Positions 16,076-24,257 of a stretch of 64,000 nt of DNA are shown here, piece by piece. Made by a program: the position numbers and the translations under genes. Positions within the stretch are counted from its first letter, which is position 1; the number at the start of each line of letters is the position of its first letter. The DNA comes from SP5GCR1 sp965199685 (GTDB taxonomy: Bacteria > Pseudomonadota > Gammaproteobacteria > Poriferisulfidales > Oxydemutatoraceae). A model generated the notes under the pieces. It ran no database searches. It saw only the letters and a list, made by a program, of their open reading frames with translations, and was not told the origin of the DNA. The stretch spans positions 1,922,001-1,986,000 of the forward strand of contig OZ241323.1 in assembly GCA_965199685.1 (NCBI GenBank), written 5' to 3'.

Positions 16076-16900
16076 CTAGCGTTTGCGGCGTGTACCCAAC
16101 ACACCGCGACGAGGGTCGTAACCGTACACTGCCATCGTCATGAATACTACGGCAACACCGACAACAATGAAGAATGCTTGGGTGTTGAACTCAGAATAAA
16201 GCGCAAAGCGGATTAATTCGACGATATGGGTGAATGGATTGAATAAACAAATATCGTGCAATAGCACACTGGACTCCTTAATGCGCCACAAAGGGTAAAG
16301 TGCCGAAGAGGCAAAGAACATCGGGAATATAACGAAATTCATAATCCCCGCAAAGTTTTCCAGTTGTTTGATCACCGATGATATAAATAACCCGATAGCA
16401 CTCAACATAAACCCAGTCAGCAACAATGTCGGCAATAATGTTAAATAACCAAGAGTAGGCGGGCGTATTTCCCAAAACCAAGCGATTGCAAGAAACACAT
16501 AGACCTGTAGTATTGAGATGACGGTGCCTGCCAATAATTTATTGACCAATAAAAACCAGCGCGGTGCTGGACTAGTCAGTAGAATTCTCATGCTACCCAT
16601 CTCGCGATCATAGACCATAGATAAAGAAGTTTGCATCCCACTGAACAACTGAATCATGCCGATTAATCCGGGCGTAATGTATTCTTCGTAAAGCACATAG
16701 GTTTGATAGGGTGGAATAATAGACACGCCTAATACTGAACGAAAACCAGCAGCAAATATGAACAGCCACACCAAGGGGCGCACCAATGCAGCCACAAATC
16801 GTTCGCGTTGTTGCAGGAAGCGCAATATTTCACGCTCGACTATCCCTAAGAAAAAATAAAAATAGCTAAGCAGGGTTAATTTTGTAGTACTTTGATTCAT
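16076..16900 (-). CDS. ABC-2 type permease of the PQQ alcohol-dehydrogenase-associated ABC system
   Basis: 274 residues, an ABC-2 family membrane subunit with about six helices. The N-terminal REILRFLQQRERFVAALVRP and the middle YEEYITPGLIGMIQLFSGMQ plus YDREMGSMRILLTSPAPRWF are the canonical DrrB/YadH-like signatures. It is 7 bases downstream of its ATPase, in the same cluster as a beta-propeller and a binding protein, the combination known as the PedC/ExaF-type transporter that accompanies PQQ-dependent alcohol dehydrogenases. The transported compound has not been established for this system. A ribosome site AGGATAG precedes the ATG. Confidence 0.85.
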   Translation of the reverse strand: MNQSTTKLTLLSYFYFFLGIVEREILRFLQQRERFVAALVRPLVWLFIFAAGFRSVLGVSIIPPYQTYVLYEEYITPGLIGMIQLFSGMQTSLSMVYDREMGSMRILLTSPAPRWFLLVNKLLAGTVISILQVYVFLAIAWFWEIRPPTLGYLTLLPTLLLTGFMLSAIGLFISSVIKQLENFAGIMNFVIFPMFFASSALYPLWRIKESSVLLHDICLFNPFTHIVELIRFALYSEFNTQAFFIVVGVAVVFMTMAVYGYDPRRGVLGTRRKR

Positions 16901-16907
16901 TGCTATC

Positions 16908-17630
16908 CTATAGAAGTTCAGCTAATTTTTTTCTCATCGCAATAGCCTCGCTGGTGCCAGTCAGTTGTTCGGCACTGCCACGCATCGCTATCTGGCCTTT
17001 TTTGAGTATCAGCATGCGGTCGTCGGCTTGAACCTCATCAAGTAAATGGGTAGTCCATAATACCGACAAACCTTCATCACACATTTTGCGTACATGCTTG
17101 ATTATCAGTTCACGGCTCTGCACATCCAAACCTACTGTGGGTTCATCCAAAATCAGTAATCTGGGTTTGTTGATTAGGGCGCGTGCGATTTCTATGCGTC
17201 TCACTTGTCCGCCGCTGAGAAACCTGATTTTGGTTTCCATTCGATCAATCATTCCGATACGCTCAAGTTCCCGAGTCGCACGTTTCATGCCTTCGTTGGA
17301 CGACAATCCATACAAATGTGCCGAGTACTTAAGATTTTGACGCACACTTAGATCCATATCCAAAGAGCGTTGCTGAAAAACCACACCAAGTTGCAATAAG
17401 GCTTTGGCTGGCTTTTTGTCCATAGCGCAATCGCAGATAGAAATTTGCCCATGGCGGCTATGGTATAGACCAGTAATCAGAGAAAATAGCGTTGTTTTCC
17501 CTGCACCATTGGGACCTAGTAGTATGGTGAATTGACCGGCAGCAACTGAGAAGCTAACTGCATCAAGTGCTTTGATAGTTCCGTAGTCATAGCTAACTGC
17601 GTCAACTTTTAGGGTTTCTTTTGAGGACAA
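16908..17630 (-). CDS. ABC ATPase of the PQQ alcohol-dehydrogenase-associated ABC system
   Basis: 240 residues with complete nucleotide-binding motifs: Walker A GPNGAGKTT, Q-loop VFQQRSLDMDLSV, signature LSGGQVRR, Walker B LLILDEPTVGLD and a switch His in TTHLLDE. The start is TTG at 17630 (no ATG nearby) and no clear Shine-Dalgarno is present. It is followed by its permease after 7 bases. Upstream, repeat block 9 (about 330 bases) separates it from the beta-propeller and binding-protein genes, so the ancestral operon has been split by repeats and this gene may now rely on a different leader. Confidence 0.9.
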   Translation of the reverse strand: MSSKETLKVDAVSYDYGTIKALDAVSFSVAAGQFTILLGPNGAGKTTLFSLITGLYHSRHGQISICDCAMDKKPAKALLQLGVVFQQRSLDMDLSVRQNLKYSAHLYGLSSNEGMKRATRELERIGMIDRMETKIRFLSGGQVRRIEIARALINKPRLLILDEPTVGLDVQSRELIIKHVRKMCDEGLSVLWTTHLLDEVQADDRMLILKKGQIAMRGSAEQLTGTSEAIAMRKKLAELL

Positions 17631-17707
17631 TGTATTATCGGGCTAGTTTCAAGTTATAGATACGGCATACTAAGCAAACCATTATACATAACTTGCGATT
17701 TGATTCG

Positions 17708-18040
17708 TACTGTTGAAAAAGTTACTAGCACTGTATTTGTGCAGACACTCAGCAACCACCCCGTCAGGCGGAGCCTGACACCCCTCCAAAGGAGGGGAAT
17801 GTACTAGCACTGTATTTGTGCAGACACTTAGCAACCACCCCGTCAGATAGAACCACCGATTGAGCCAGTAGGTCAATCGGTGTGACATTGTGCAGAACCC
17901 CAACATGATTACTAAACGCATACATTACAAAATGCATAGGCCTGACACCCCTCCACAGGAGGGGAATGTACTAACACTGTATTTGGGCAGGTATTCAAAG
18001 ATAATTAGGGGCGGACAACCATGTCTGCCCCTAATTTACC
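17708..18040. repeat. Interspersed repeat block 9
   Basis: Begins TACTGTTGAAAAAGTTACTA and contains two CCACCCCGTCAG segments, a CAGGC(GGA)GCCTG hairpin, CCCCTCC(AAA)GGAGGGG and a second CCCCTCC(ACA)GGAGGGG, and a hairpin with the altered but still paired stem ACCGATTGA/TCAATCGGT. It ends with TTAGGGGCGGACA/TGTCTGCCCCTAA, a palindrome 18 bases after the stop of the beta-propeller gene. Confidence 0.9.
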
Positions 18041-18057
18041 TACATACTAATCAGTAA

Positions 18058-19038
18058 TTAGTCGTCCTTGACGGCTACACCCCAAGGATAATTTCCAACT
18101 GCTATAGATTTTAACACCTTTTGGCTTTCAACGTCTATAACCGAGATATCGTTGCTGACACCATTTGTCGTATATACTCGAGTTTCATCGGCATTGAAAT
18201 CCAACTGCCAAACTCGTCTACCGACCAACAGATATTTCTCAACCTCAAGGGTTTGGACATTCACTACAGCGACACGGCTTGCAGGTCCTAATGCCACGAA
18301 TGCATGTTTGTCATCATCAGTGATACGCACACCAACCGGCTGTATTTCCTCTTTCTTCAAACCAGGGATTGGAAATTCAATGGTCTTTATTATTTTAGGA
18401 TCCTTTGCGTCAATCACGCTGACTGTGTTGCCGAGTTCGGCAGACACCCAGACTTGCATGCCGTCGTGTGTAAATTCGGCAAAACGCGGTCGTGTTCCGA
18501 CCAGCACATTATGAGTCAATTTACGGCTGGCAACATCCAGAAAATGTGCCATATTGCTCGTCTCTGATGTCACAACGACTGTTTTGCCGTCGGGACTAAC
18601 ACCTACACCTTCGGGTTCCTCACCGACCTCTATTTCCGCAACGATTTTTTTCGCAGCGATATCAACTATCGAAACCAAGGCATCATCTTCGTTGGCAACA
18701 TAGATTGTTGTATTGTCGGGGGAGATTGCCATAAGTTCAGGATCGGGGCCGGAAGGCAAATTGCCGACTATTTCGTTGGTAGCCAAATCAAGTATTTGGA
18801 TTGTGTCATCGTCGCTTGCGCAGATGTAGAGAAATTTTTGCTCTCTACCCATAATAAGCCCACGCGGACGCTGCCCAACCTTGACGGTTTTAATCACTTC
18901 TAGTGTTTTGCCGTCAATAATACTGAGCGTATTATCCTTTTCGTTGGAAACATAAATCGTTTCGGCGAACAAAAGCGGACTACACAAAATGAGCGTGAAA
19001 AATATTAACCGCTTTAGGTTATTTGAAAAATAAGACAT
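18058..19038 (-). CDS. PQQ-dependent catabolism-associated YVTN beta-propeller protein
   Basis: 326 residues, periplasmic. A signal peptide (LKRLIFFTLILCSPLLFA) precedes about seven propeller blades with the repeated wording YVSNEKDNTLSIID, IYVANEDDALVSIVD, VVNVQTLEVEKYLLVG and VYTTNGVSNDISVID, the YVTN type. It belongs to the family always found with the PQQ-dependent alcohol dehydrogenase ABC genes. ATG at 19038 is chosen because AGGAGG lies just before it; the in-frame ATG at 19056 lacks one. It follows the binding protein gene by 14 bases. Its role is unknown; it may be a periplasmic scaffold. Confidence 0.88.
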   Translation of the reverse strand: MSYFSNNLKRLIFFTLILCSPLLFAETIYVSNEKDNTLSIIDGKTLEVIKTVKVGQRPRGLIMGREQKFLYICASDDDTIQILDLATNEIVGNLPSGPDPELMAISPDNTTIYVANEDDALVSIVDIAAKKIVAEIEVGEEPEGVGVSPDGKTVVVTSETSNMAHFLDVASRKLTHNVLVGTRPRFAEFTHDGMQVWVSAELGNTVSVIDAKDPKIIKTIEFPIPGLKKEEIQPVGVRITDDDKHAFVALGPASRVAVVNVQTLEVEKYLLVGRRVWQLDFNADETRVYTTNGVSNDISVIDVESQKVLKSIAVGNYPWGVAVKDD

Positions 19039-19052
19039 TTTATTACCTCCTG

Positions 19053-20285
19053 TCATTGTTTAACTTCATTGAGTTTGCACTCTACTTCATAGTCATCAAA
19101 GCCCAGCGTATCTAACTGGGATCTTTGATGTAAAAACTGGTTTTGAGGGGAAACTGAGACTAGTGAGTTCGGCGACACCAATAATATCGGTTGGCGGAGT
19201 TGTTGGTTCCAGGTACGAAACGTCATCGGTTGTCCCTTGTATCCTGCTAATTCGAATTTGTCGCTTCTGATGTATGCTGCTATATCTTTGTCGGCTACCG
19301 ACTGCGAGCGAGTGACGGCTTCACTGATGCTACGCACTGCCGACCATACGCCGTAATCTTTTTCCGACATAGGGTGTCCAAAGTTTTTGCGAAAACGTTT
19401 TTGTATTTGTGCAGCCCCCCATTGTTCGTGTGCTCTGTGCCAAGTCACCGGCACGAGTCCTTGGGAACCTGCCACCACCATAGGCTTCCAGGTCTTATAC
19501 ATCAGATATTCGCCGAACTCTCCGACCATGTCAGCAACAATCAGTACATCGTAATCTGGCGCGTCTTGAGTGAAGACCGGTACGGTTGAAGCTGCAGTGC
19601 GGCGCATATCGGCAGTATCAAAATCCCACTTTTTTTCAGCAACGATTTTTCCACCGAACTTTTTCGCTGCTTTCCGCAATGCTGTCGCAAAGCCGGCATC
19701 CGATTGTCTTTTTCCCTCTACCAAAAACCATTTGTCCCATTTCTTAGCAATGAGATATTGGGCAAGTGCGTCAGCACGCATCGCATGGCTGGGTGTGATG
19801 TGAAAGATATTTTGTCGGCATTCCTTGGTGCGCAAAAAATCGTCTTCTGCATCAATATTATAAAACCAAGATTGTTTGCCTTGTTCGGAGTCGGCTGTAG
19901 CCAGCAATTCCTCAGCACTCAGATTGACGACAAAATGCCGTATACCCTTTTTGAATAACTCGTCAAGGGCTTTTGCCACCTCATCATTCTCTCCAAGAAT
20001 AACTGATTCAAGCGTATAGTTGTGACCTAGAAATTTTCCAGTCGTATTACTATCTTTTATGCCTTGCTCACCACCAAGTGCGCCGTCATCCTCAGGCGGC
20101 AGTTCAATGTTGGACATTTTCGGCAACACCTCAGTCTCCTTTTTGACATAAGCAATATTGACATTTTGGACGGTTTGTCCGGCAATCGCCACAGTAGCAA
20201 AACTAAATAGGCAAATCGCGACGAGGATATAGCGCAGCAGCCACCCTAGATACTTAGGCTGTGAAGGGTGTTTATTTTCGTACAT
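19053..20285 (-). CDS. ABC substrate-binding protein, PQQ-dependent alcohol dehydrogenase system
   Basis: 410 residues, exported (LGWLLRYILVAICLFSFATVAIA, then GQTVQNVNIAYV). The type I periplasmic-binding fold, similar to branched-chain amino-acid receptors, shows in FLGHNYTLESVILGENDEV, RHFVVNLSAEELLATAD, IFHITPSHAMRADALAQYL and YDVLIVADMVGEFGEYLMY. It is the dedicated binding protein of the PQQ-ADH ABC cluster. ATG at 20285 is preferred: AAGGAG lies before it, whereas the 20321 start is a TTG without one. The ligand is not known for this family. It forms a unit with the acidic outer-membrane-like gene upstream. Confidence 0.85.
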   Translation of the reverse strand: MYENKHPSQPKYLGWLLRYILVAICLFSFATVAIAGQTVQNVNIAYVKKETEVLPKMSNIELPPEDDGALGGEQGIKDSNTTGKFLGHNYTLESVILGENDEVAKALDELFKKGIRHFVVNLSAEELLATADSEQGKQSWFYNIDAEDDFLRTKECRQNIFHITPSHAMRADALAQYLIAKKWDKWFLVEGKRQSDAGFATALRKAAKKFGGKIVAEKKWDFDTADMRRTAASTVPVFTQDAPDYDVLIVADMVGEFGEYLMYKTWKPMVVAGSQGLVPVTWHRAHEQWGAAQIQKRFRKNFGHPMSEKDYGVWSAVRSISEAVTRSQSVADKDIAAYIRSDKFELAGYKGQPMTFRTWNQQLRQPILLVSPNSLVSVSPQNQFLHQRSQLDTLGFDDYEVECKLNEVKQ

Positions 20286-20326
20286 GTGTGGTCTCCTTAT
20301 CTGTTGGTTGAGGGGATACAATAGGC

Positions 20327-21115
20327 TTACAATTCAAATTCCAAGCCTATGCCGCCCCAGGTTTGGTCGTCATGGCCTTCGCGACGAAGATTTTCCTCGG
20401 CGAAGGAATGTGTAGCGTATGCTCCCAGGCTAATCGCATCAGTCAATGGTACATTCACTGATAAACCAACAAATATGTTGTTTAGCCCGTCGTATTCATC
20501 GCTGACATAACCGAAATCAATCAGGGCTCCTACATAAGGTTCTATGCTGAAGCGTTCCATCTCTATCTCTCTTGCTAATTCGATTTCAATCATACCGCCG
20601 TCTGCTTCGGTGGAGTGTACATAAGACAGGTTTGGAACAATCTCAAAAGGCAGACATTCTTCGCATGAGAGACCTAGAAAAAACTCGTGGTCATTAGGGT
20701 CTTCTTCGCCTTCGCCTTCCTCTTCTTCGCCTTCTTCTTCCTCATCTTCGTAGACCCATGTATAACCAAGTGCCATACTAAAGTTGTTAAACTCCCACTC
20801 CTTGCCTATGGATACTTCAGATTCGCGAAGATTTTCTGATTCTGCAATTGCCATCTCGGCTTCGATAAAGAAACTTGGTACTTCAAAGTCTCCGATATTT
20901 AATCCTTCAAATTCAATCTCAAGCTCCGGTGTCATCACCGCGCGTCCCGGTATTTCACTCTCACCTTCTTCTATAAATTTGTTACTAAAATAGATTTCCA
21001 ACTCGCCGGAAACACCATTCTCGTCGTCATCATCTGCATGAACAAACGCACTAGAAAGAATTAACGACAAACCGATGCATAAAAGGTAAACTACATTTTT
21101 TTTGAACTTAAACAT
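20327..21115 (-). CDS. Outer-membrane beta-barrel-like protein with very acidic loop
   Basis: 262 residues with a signal peptide (FKKNVVYLLCIGLSLILSSAFVHA) and a mature chain starting DDDDENG. Alternating strands (LEIYFSNKF, SMALGYTWVY, FSIEPYVGALIDFGYV, IFVGLSVNVPL, WGGIGLEFEL) suggest a small beta-barrel, ending in an aromatic/hydrophobic C-terminal strand. Between two strands is an almost uninterrupted Glu/Asp/Gly run (EDEEEEGEEEEGEGEEDP), likely a surface loop. It is the first gene of the PQQ-associated ABC cluster. A cation-binding or selective pore function is possible; I see no family match beyond barrel-likeness. AAGGAG precedes the ATG. Confidence 0.7.
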   Translation of the reverse strand: MFKFKKNVVYLLCIGLSLILSSAFVHADDDDENGVSGELEIYFSNKFIEEGESEIPGRAVMTPELEIEFEGLNIGDFEVPSFFIEAEMAIAESENLRESEVSIGKEWEFNNFSMALGYTWVYEDEEEEGEEEEGEGEEDPNDHEFFLGLSCEECLPFEIVPNLSYVHSTEADGGMIEIELAREIEMERFSIEPYVGALIDFGYVSDEYDGLNNIFVGLSVNVPLTDAISLGAYATHSFAEENLRREGHDDQTWGGIGLEFEL

Positions 21116-21218
21116 TTTAACTCCTTATATTTAAATTAAGATATGCAAAGCATGACAATTACATTGCATATTACGGGATATTTAGCGATATAGTATAACA
21201 ATTAATTTAACTATTAAA

Positions 21219-21603
21219 CGGGTTCTTGAAAAAAAAAACAGCGCAGAACGATATATAAAATAAAGCCGCCGATTATCGCCGAGTGTACCCGCCACTTGAG
21301 CCAGTAGGTCAAGTGGCGTAACTTTGTACGAAATCTGAATACTGTGATCGTTAAAAACAATACGTACATCAAAATCAATCGGCATTTCAATTATCCGCCG
21401 TTCCGCACAAACGTAACCGCTTGCGCCACTAAATCATGGTTACCATAAATGTTATCGCACAAACGTAACCGCTTGCGCCACTTGGTTTTGGTTCCCATAA
21501 ACGAAATGAATGGATTGTTTTTACAGACGTGCCACAACCACCCCGTCAGGCTTCGCCTGCCACCCCTCCACAGGAGGGGAATACCACTTTTTCAACAGCC
21601 CCA
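21219..21603. repeat. Interspersed repeat block 10
   Basis: In the 554-base gap before the proton-channel operon. Contains a GCCACTTGA/TCAAGTGGC hairpin with GCCAGTAGG loop (a third stem type), GTAACCGCTTGCGCCACT twice, ATGGTTACCATAAATGTT, the CAGGC(TTC)GCCTG and CCCCTCC(ACA)GGAGGGG hairpins and ACTTTTTCAACAGCCCC. Confidence 0.88.
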
Positions 21604-21669
21604 TTAGTCTGCCTCTACGGTGTCGGTTCATGCTACAATTTAAGTTTCTAATCTGAAAGGCATACCTAA

Positions 21670-22395
21670 ATGATAGACAATAAACTCAATTACCCGCATC
21701 TGCTATTGTTGCAGTGGCTTATTTTCATTTTCGTTTTAACGTTCTTTGCATGGCTGGCATGGCAGCAAGGCGTAATACAGGATGTTCTAAAAACAGACCC
21801 AACCAAATTGTCTCTGATAATCATGCTGATTTTTATCGTCGGCACTGTCCATTGTGCAATACGCAGTGTGTTCCTGTCTCGGCAGTTAAACGAATTAGGA
21901 AAAATCATCGATGCACCAAGCAAACTACATTTTGCTGATAACCAGTTATATTTTGATAAGCAGTTGTTACCTTCGTCGTTGATAGCCGATTATTTGATCG
22001 GCATTTTTCGCTATCGGCAATCGTTGTCCGATCAAGCCGGCGCACAGCAAGCATCCAAACTCGACGAAGTATTAAGCGAACACGCCAACGGCCCGCACGA
22101 AAGCGGATGGTTTTTTTCGCAGTTGTTAATCAAACTGGGTTTGTTAGGAACCGTCATTGGTTTTATCATCATGCTGAAATCGCTATCTAGTGCGTCGTTG
22201 GCTGATGTTTCACAAGTCTATGTGTTATTCAGTGATATGGCACAAGGTATGAGAGTAGCACTCAACACTACATTAACCGGATTGCTTGGTGCAATGTTGC
22301 TCGGACTTCAATACCTGATGTTAGATCGTGGTGCCGATCGCTTGCTATCAGGTGTAACCCATTTCGCCGAGACTTACACCAAGACGACCGAATAA
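21670..22395 (+). CDS. MotA/TolQ/ExbB-type proton channel protein
   Basis: 241 residues. Membrane helices at about 13-33 (LLLLQWLIFIFVLTFFAWLA), 45-65, 152-172 (GLLGTVIGFIIMLKSL) and 198-217. The GLLGTVIGFI and VALNTTLTGLLGAM motifs are the signature of the MotA/TolQ/ExbB core, with small residues facing the ion path. The cytoplasmic region between helices 2 and 3 is about 85 residues. It opens a tightly packed five-gene unit (next start after 17 bases, then three close junctions), so it probably forms a proton-driven complex with the anchored protein encoded next. AAGG precedes the ATG. Confidence 0.85.
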   Translation: MIDNKLNYPHLLLLQWLIFIFVLTFFAWLAWQQGVIQDVLKTDPTKLSLIIMLIFIVGTVHCAIRSVFLSRQLNELGKIIDAPSKLHFADNQLYFDKQLLPSSLIADYLIGIFRYRQSLSDQAGAQQASKLDEVLSEHANGPHESGWFFSQLLIKLGLLGTVIGFIIMLKSLSSASLADVSQVYVLFSDMAQGMRVALNTTLTGLLGAMLLGLQYLMLDRGADRLLSGVTHFAETYTKTTE

Positions 22396-22412
22396 TAGTT
22401 TTTCCCAAGACG

Positions 22413-23024
22413 ATGGCTTTTAAGCGACAGGCACGAACTTCACTTGCGATGGATCCTTTCACCGATCTGCTATTCAATGTGCTACTCGTATTTACTTTTT
22501 TATTTATGATTGCAATTATTTTTTTAAATCCAGTAACCAAGGACGGCAATGTAGAATTGAAAGCCGAATACATCATCACGGTCAAATGGCCTGATCAAAG
22601 CCCAGATGATGTTGATACATGGGTAGAGGATCCGCAAGGAAATCTTGTTTGGTTTAATCATAACGAGGCTGGTTTTATGCATTTAGATCGCGACGATCGC
22701 GGCACAAGCAACGATACGATAATGGTTGACGGCAAAGAAGTCCTCAATCCCTTGAATCAAGAAATAGTAACGCTCAGAAAACCGATTCCGGGTGAATACA
22801 CCGTCAACGTGCATTACTACAAATCCAACACCAAGCAACCAGTAACCGCCGAGGTGAGCGTGTCTAAAGTGAATCCGTGGCTTGAAATTGTGTTTTACGG
22901 TCAAGTGCTACTAGAAGCAACCAACTCGGAACGCACCGCAGTGCGGTTCAGAGTCAACGAAGACGGTAGCGTAGGCGAAATCAACACACTACCAAAATCT
23001 TTGGTTACTGTGGAGCCGATATGA
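22413..23024 (+). CDS. Membrane-anchored partner of the proton channel (ExbD/MotB-like helix, DUF2135-like domain)
   Basis: 203 residues. A short cytoplasmic start, SLAMDPFTDLLFNVLLVFTF, contains an Asp just before a single membrane helix (about 17-40), the position of the proton-carrying Asp in ExbD/MotB. The periplasmic part begins TVKWPDQSPDDVDTWVEDPQG and includes PIPGEYTVNVHYY, the beta-sandwich pattern of DUF2135/YfaP-like domains. No OmpA-type peptidoglycan-binding domain follows, unlike MotB. Its end overlaps the next start by 4 bases (ATGA), and it follows the MotA-like gene. The beta domain probably engages a partner in the periplasm. Confidence 0.75.
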   Translation: MAFKRQARTSLAMDPFTDLLFNVLLVFTFLFMIAIIFLNPVTKDGNVELKAEYIITVKWPDQSPDDVDTWVEDPQGNLVWFNHNEAGFMHLDRDDRGTSNDTIMVDGKEVLNPLNQEIVTLRKPIPGEYTVNVHYYKSNTKQPVTAEVSVSKVNPWLEIVFYGQVLLEATNSERTAVRFRVNEDGSVGEINTLPKSLVTVEPI

Positions 23025-23533
23025 ATACCGCACTCATCGCAATCATCACCGCTTATGTTGCCCTTGCGGTTTTGCTGCTGGGGTTATGTCTTTACTCGAA
23101 ATGGTCGGTATGGATTAAGGCGGGAGCAATCGTCCTAACTGGCTTTTTTTATTATGCAACCTATTTCTCTTTGCAGGGCTTGCTGGGGTGGCCGACACAA
23201 TCCGATTTGCCCGGTGAGTTCATCCTATTGGCAGGCAAAGTAGAAGAACCCAAAGAGAAGACCAAAGAGGATGGTGCAGTCTATCTGTGGGCATTGCCGT
23301 TGGATGAAGAGAAAATCAAAGGGATGCCTCGCTCATATAAAATACCGTATTCTAAGTCTCTGCACAATCAAGTCACCAAAGCCAATAAGAGGTTGCGCCG
23401 CGGTATTCCTCAAGTCGGCAAACTCGAAAATGCTATAGTACCCAAACCGGGCATGGGGCAAACCCTGTTTGTGGAGACTATGCAGCGTATTGATATTTCC
23501 GACTTTCCCGACCCTGAATTGCCCGACAAATGA
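23021..23533 (+). CDS. Two-TM protein of unknown function in the proton-channel operon
   Basis: 170 residues. Two N-terminal membrane helices at about 4-25 and 32-54 (AGAIVLTGFFYYATYFSLQG) are followed by a roughly 110-residue hydrophilic region with KVEEPKEKTKEDGAVYLWAL and RRGIPQVGKLENAIVPKPGM. The ATG overlaps the preceding stop by 4 bases, and its own stop overlaps the next start, so it is part of the operon. I do not recognise the family. The soluble part looks like a small beta-rich domain and the topology places it with the proton-channel pair. Confidence 0.7.
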   Translation: MNTALIAIITAYVALAVLLLGLCLYSKWSVWIKAGAIVLTGFFYYATYFSLQGLLGWPTQSDLPGEFILLAGKVEEPKEKTKEDGAVYLWALPLDEEKIKGMPRSYKIPYSKSLHNQVTKANKRLRRGIPQVGKLENAIVPKPGMGQTLFVETMQRIDISDFPDPELPDK

Positions 23534-24246
23534 ATACCACGATGCTGTTTAGAATTTGTACGGTCGCCATTGTTGCTGCGTGTGTGGTAGCTTGTGGTCG
23601 TAGCGAAGAGATGCCAAGCAGCTATTTCCCGTTACAAGAGGGCATGGAATGGAAGTATTGGGTTGTGAGTGAAACCCCTTATGAGCGCAACGAAAGCGAA
23701 CTGCAAATTACCAATGCCGGAATTTGGGAGGCGGGCAATCAGCAATATCATATCCGTAAAACGAATACTGGAAATTACTACTACATACAAGACCGAAACG
23801 ACGGCATTGTGCGCTCATCAAAACGGACAATCGTTGAGCCTTCGCCTCGTTTTGGGGTTGCTGAGCGTTATGTGATCAAATATCCATTGCAAGCAGGCAC
23901 ACAGTGGTCGTATAAAGCTAAGCCTTATCTACTCGCTCGACATGCTCCTACCGCCAACGAGCTCAAAGAAATCGTTAAATATCAAATGGATTGGGAAATC
24001 GTGAGCAACGATGTAAAGCTATCGGTACCTGCAGGTGAGTTTGAAAATTGTCTTTATGTTCAAGGTAAAGCCCTAGTTGAAGTGCCGCGAGCTTTGGGCG
24101 TTGCTACAGACCAAGTTTTGTTTGAAACCAACGAGTGGTACGCACCGAATGTGGGGCTGGTAAAAGTCGTGCATGAAGAAAAATCGTATTCTGACCAAGC
24201 ATACGGTGGTTCCATAAGTTTGGTTTTAATGTCTTTTGAAAATTGA
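23530..24246 (+). CDS. Lipoprotein in the proton-channel operon
   Basis: 238 residues. N-terminus FRICTVAIVAACVVACGRSE has a lipobox (VVAC) with the lipidated Cys near residue 22. The mature part has YFPLQEGMEWKYWV, YPLQAGTQWSYKA and FETNEWYAPNVGLVKVVHEE, a beta-sheet pattern seen in several uncharacterised exported proteins. The start overlaps the preceding stop (ATGA). Position in the operon suggests an envelope partner of the proton channel; the residue after Cys is Gly, so no Asp inner-membrane retention signal is present and outer-membrane sorting is likely (inference). Confidence 0.75.
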   Translation: MNTTMLFRICTVAIVAACVVACGRSEEMPSSYFPLQEGMEWKYWVVSETPYERNESELQITNAGIWEAGNQQYHIRKTNTGNYYYIQDRNDGIVRSSKRTIVEPSPRFGVAERYVIKYPLQAGTQWSYKAKPYLLARHAPTANELKEIVKYQMDWEIVSNDVKLSVPAGEFENCLYVQGKALVEVPRALGVATDQVLFETNEWYAPNVGLVKVVHEEKSYSDQAYGGSISLVLMSFEN

Positions 24247-24257
24247 GAGGTTTAATT

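Noticed and set aside
21182..21385. A 67-residue minus-strand frame before the proton-channel operon
   Set aside because: Mostly built from repeat block 10; no start signal.
21670..23533. Reading the MotA-like pair as a Zorya anti-phage system
   Set aside because: The anchor has no peptidoglycan-binding OmpA domain and no ZorC/D/E genes follow; the partners are envelope proteins.
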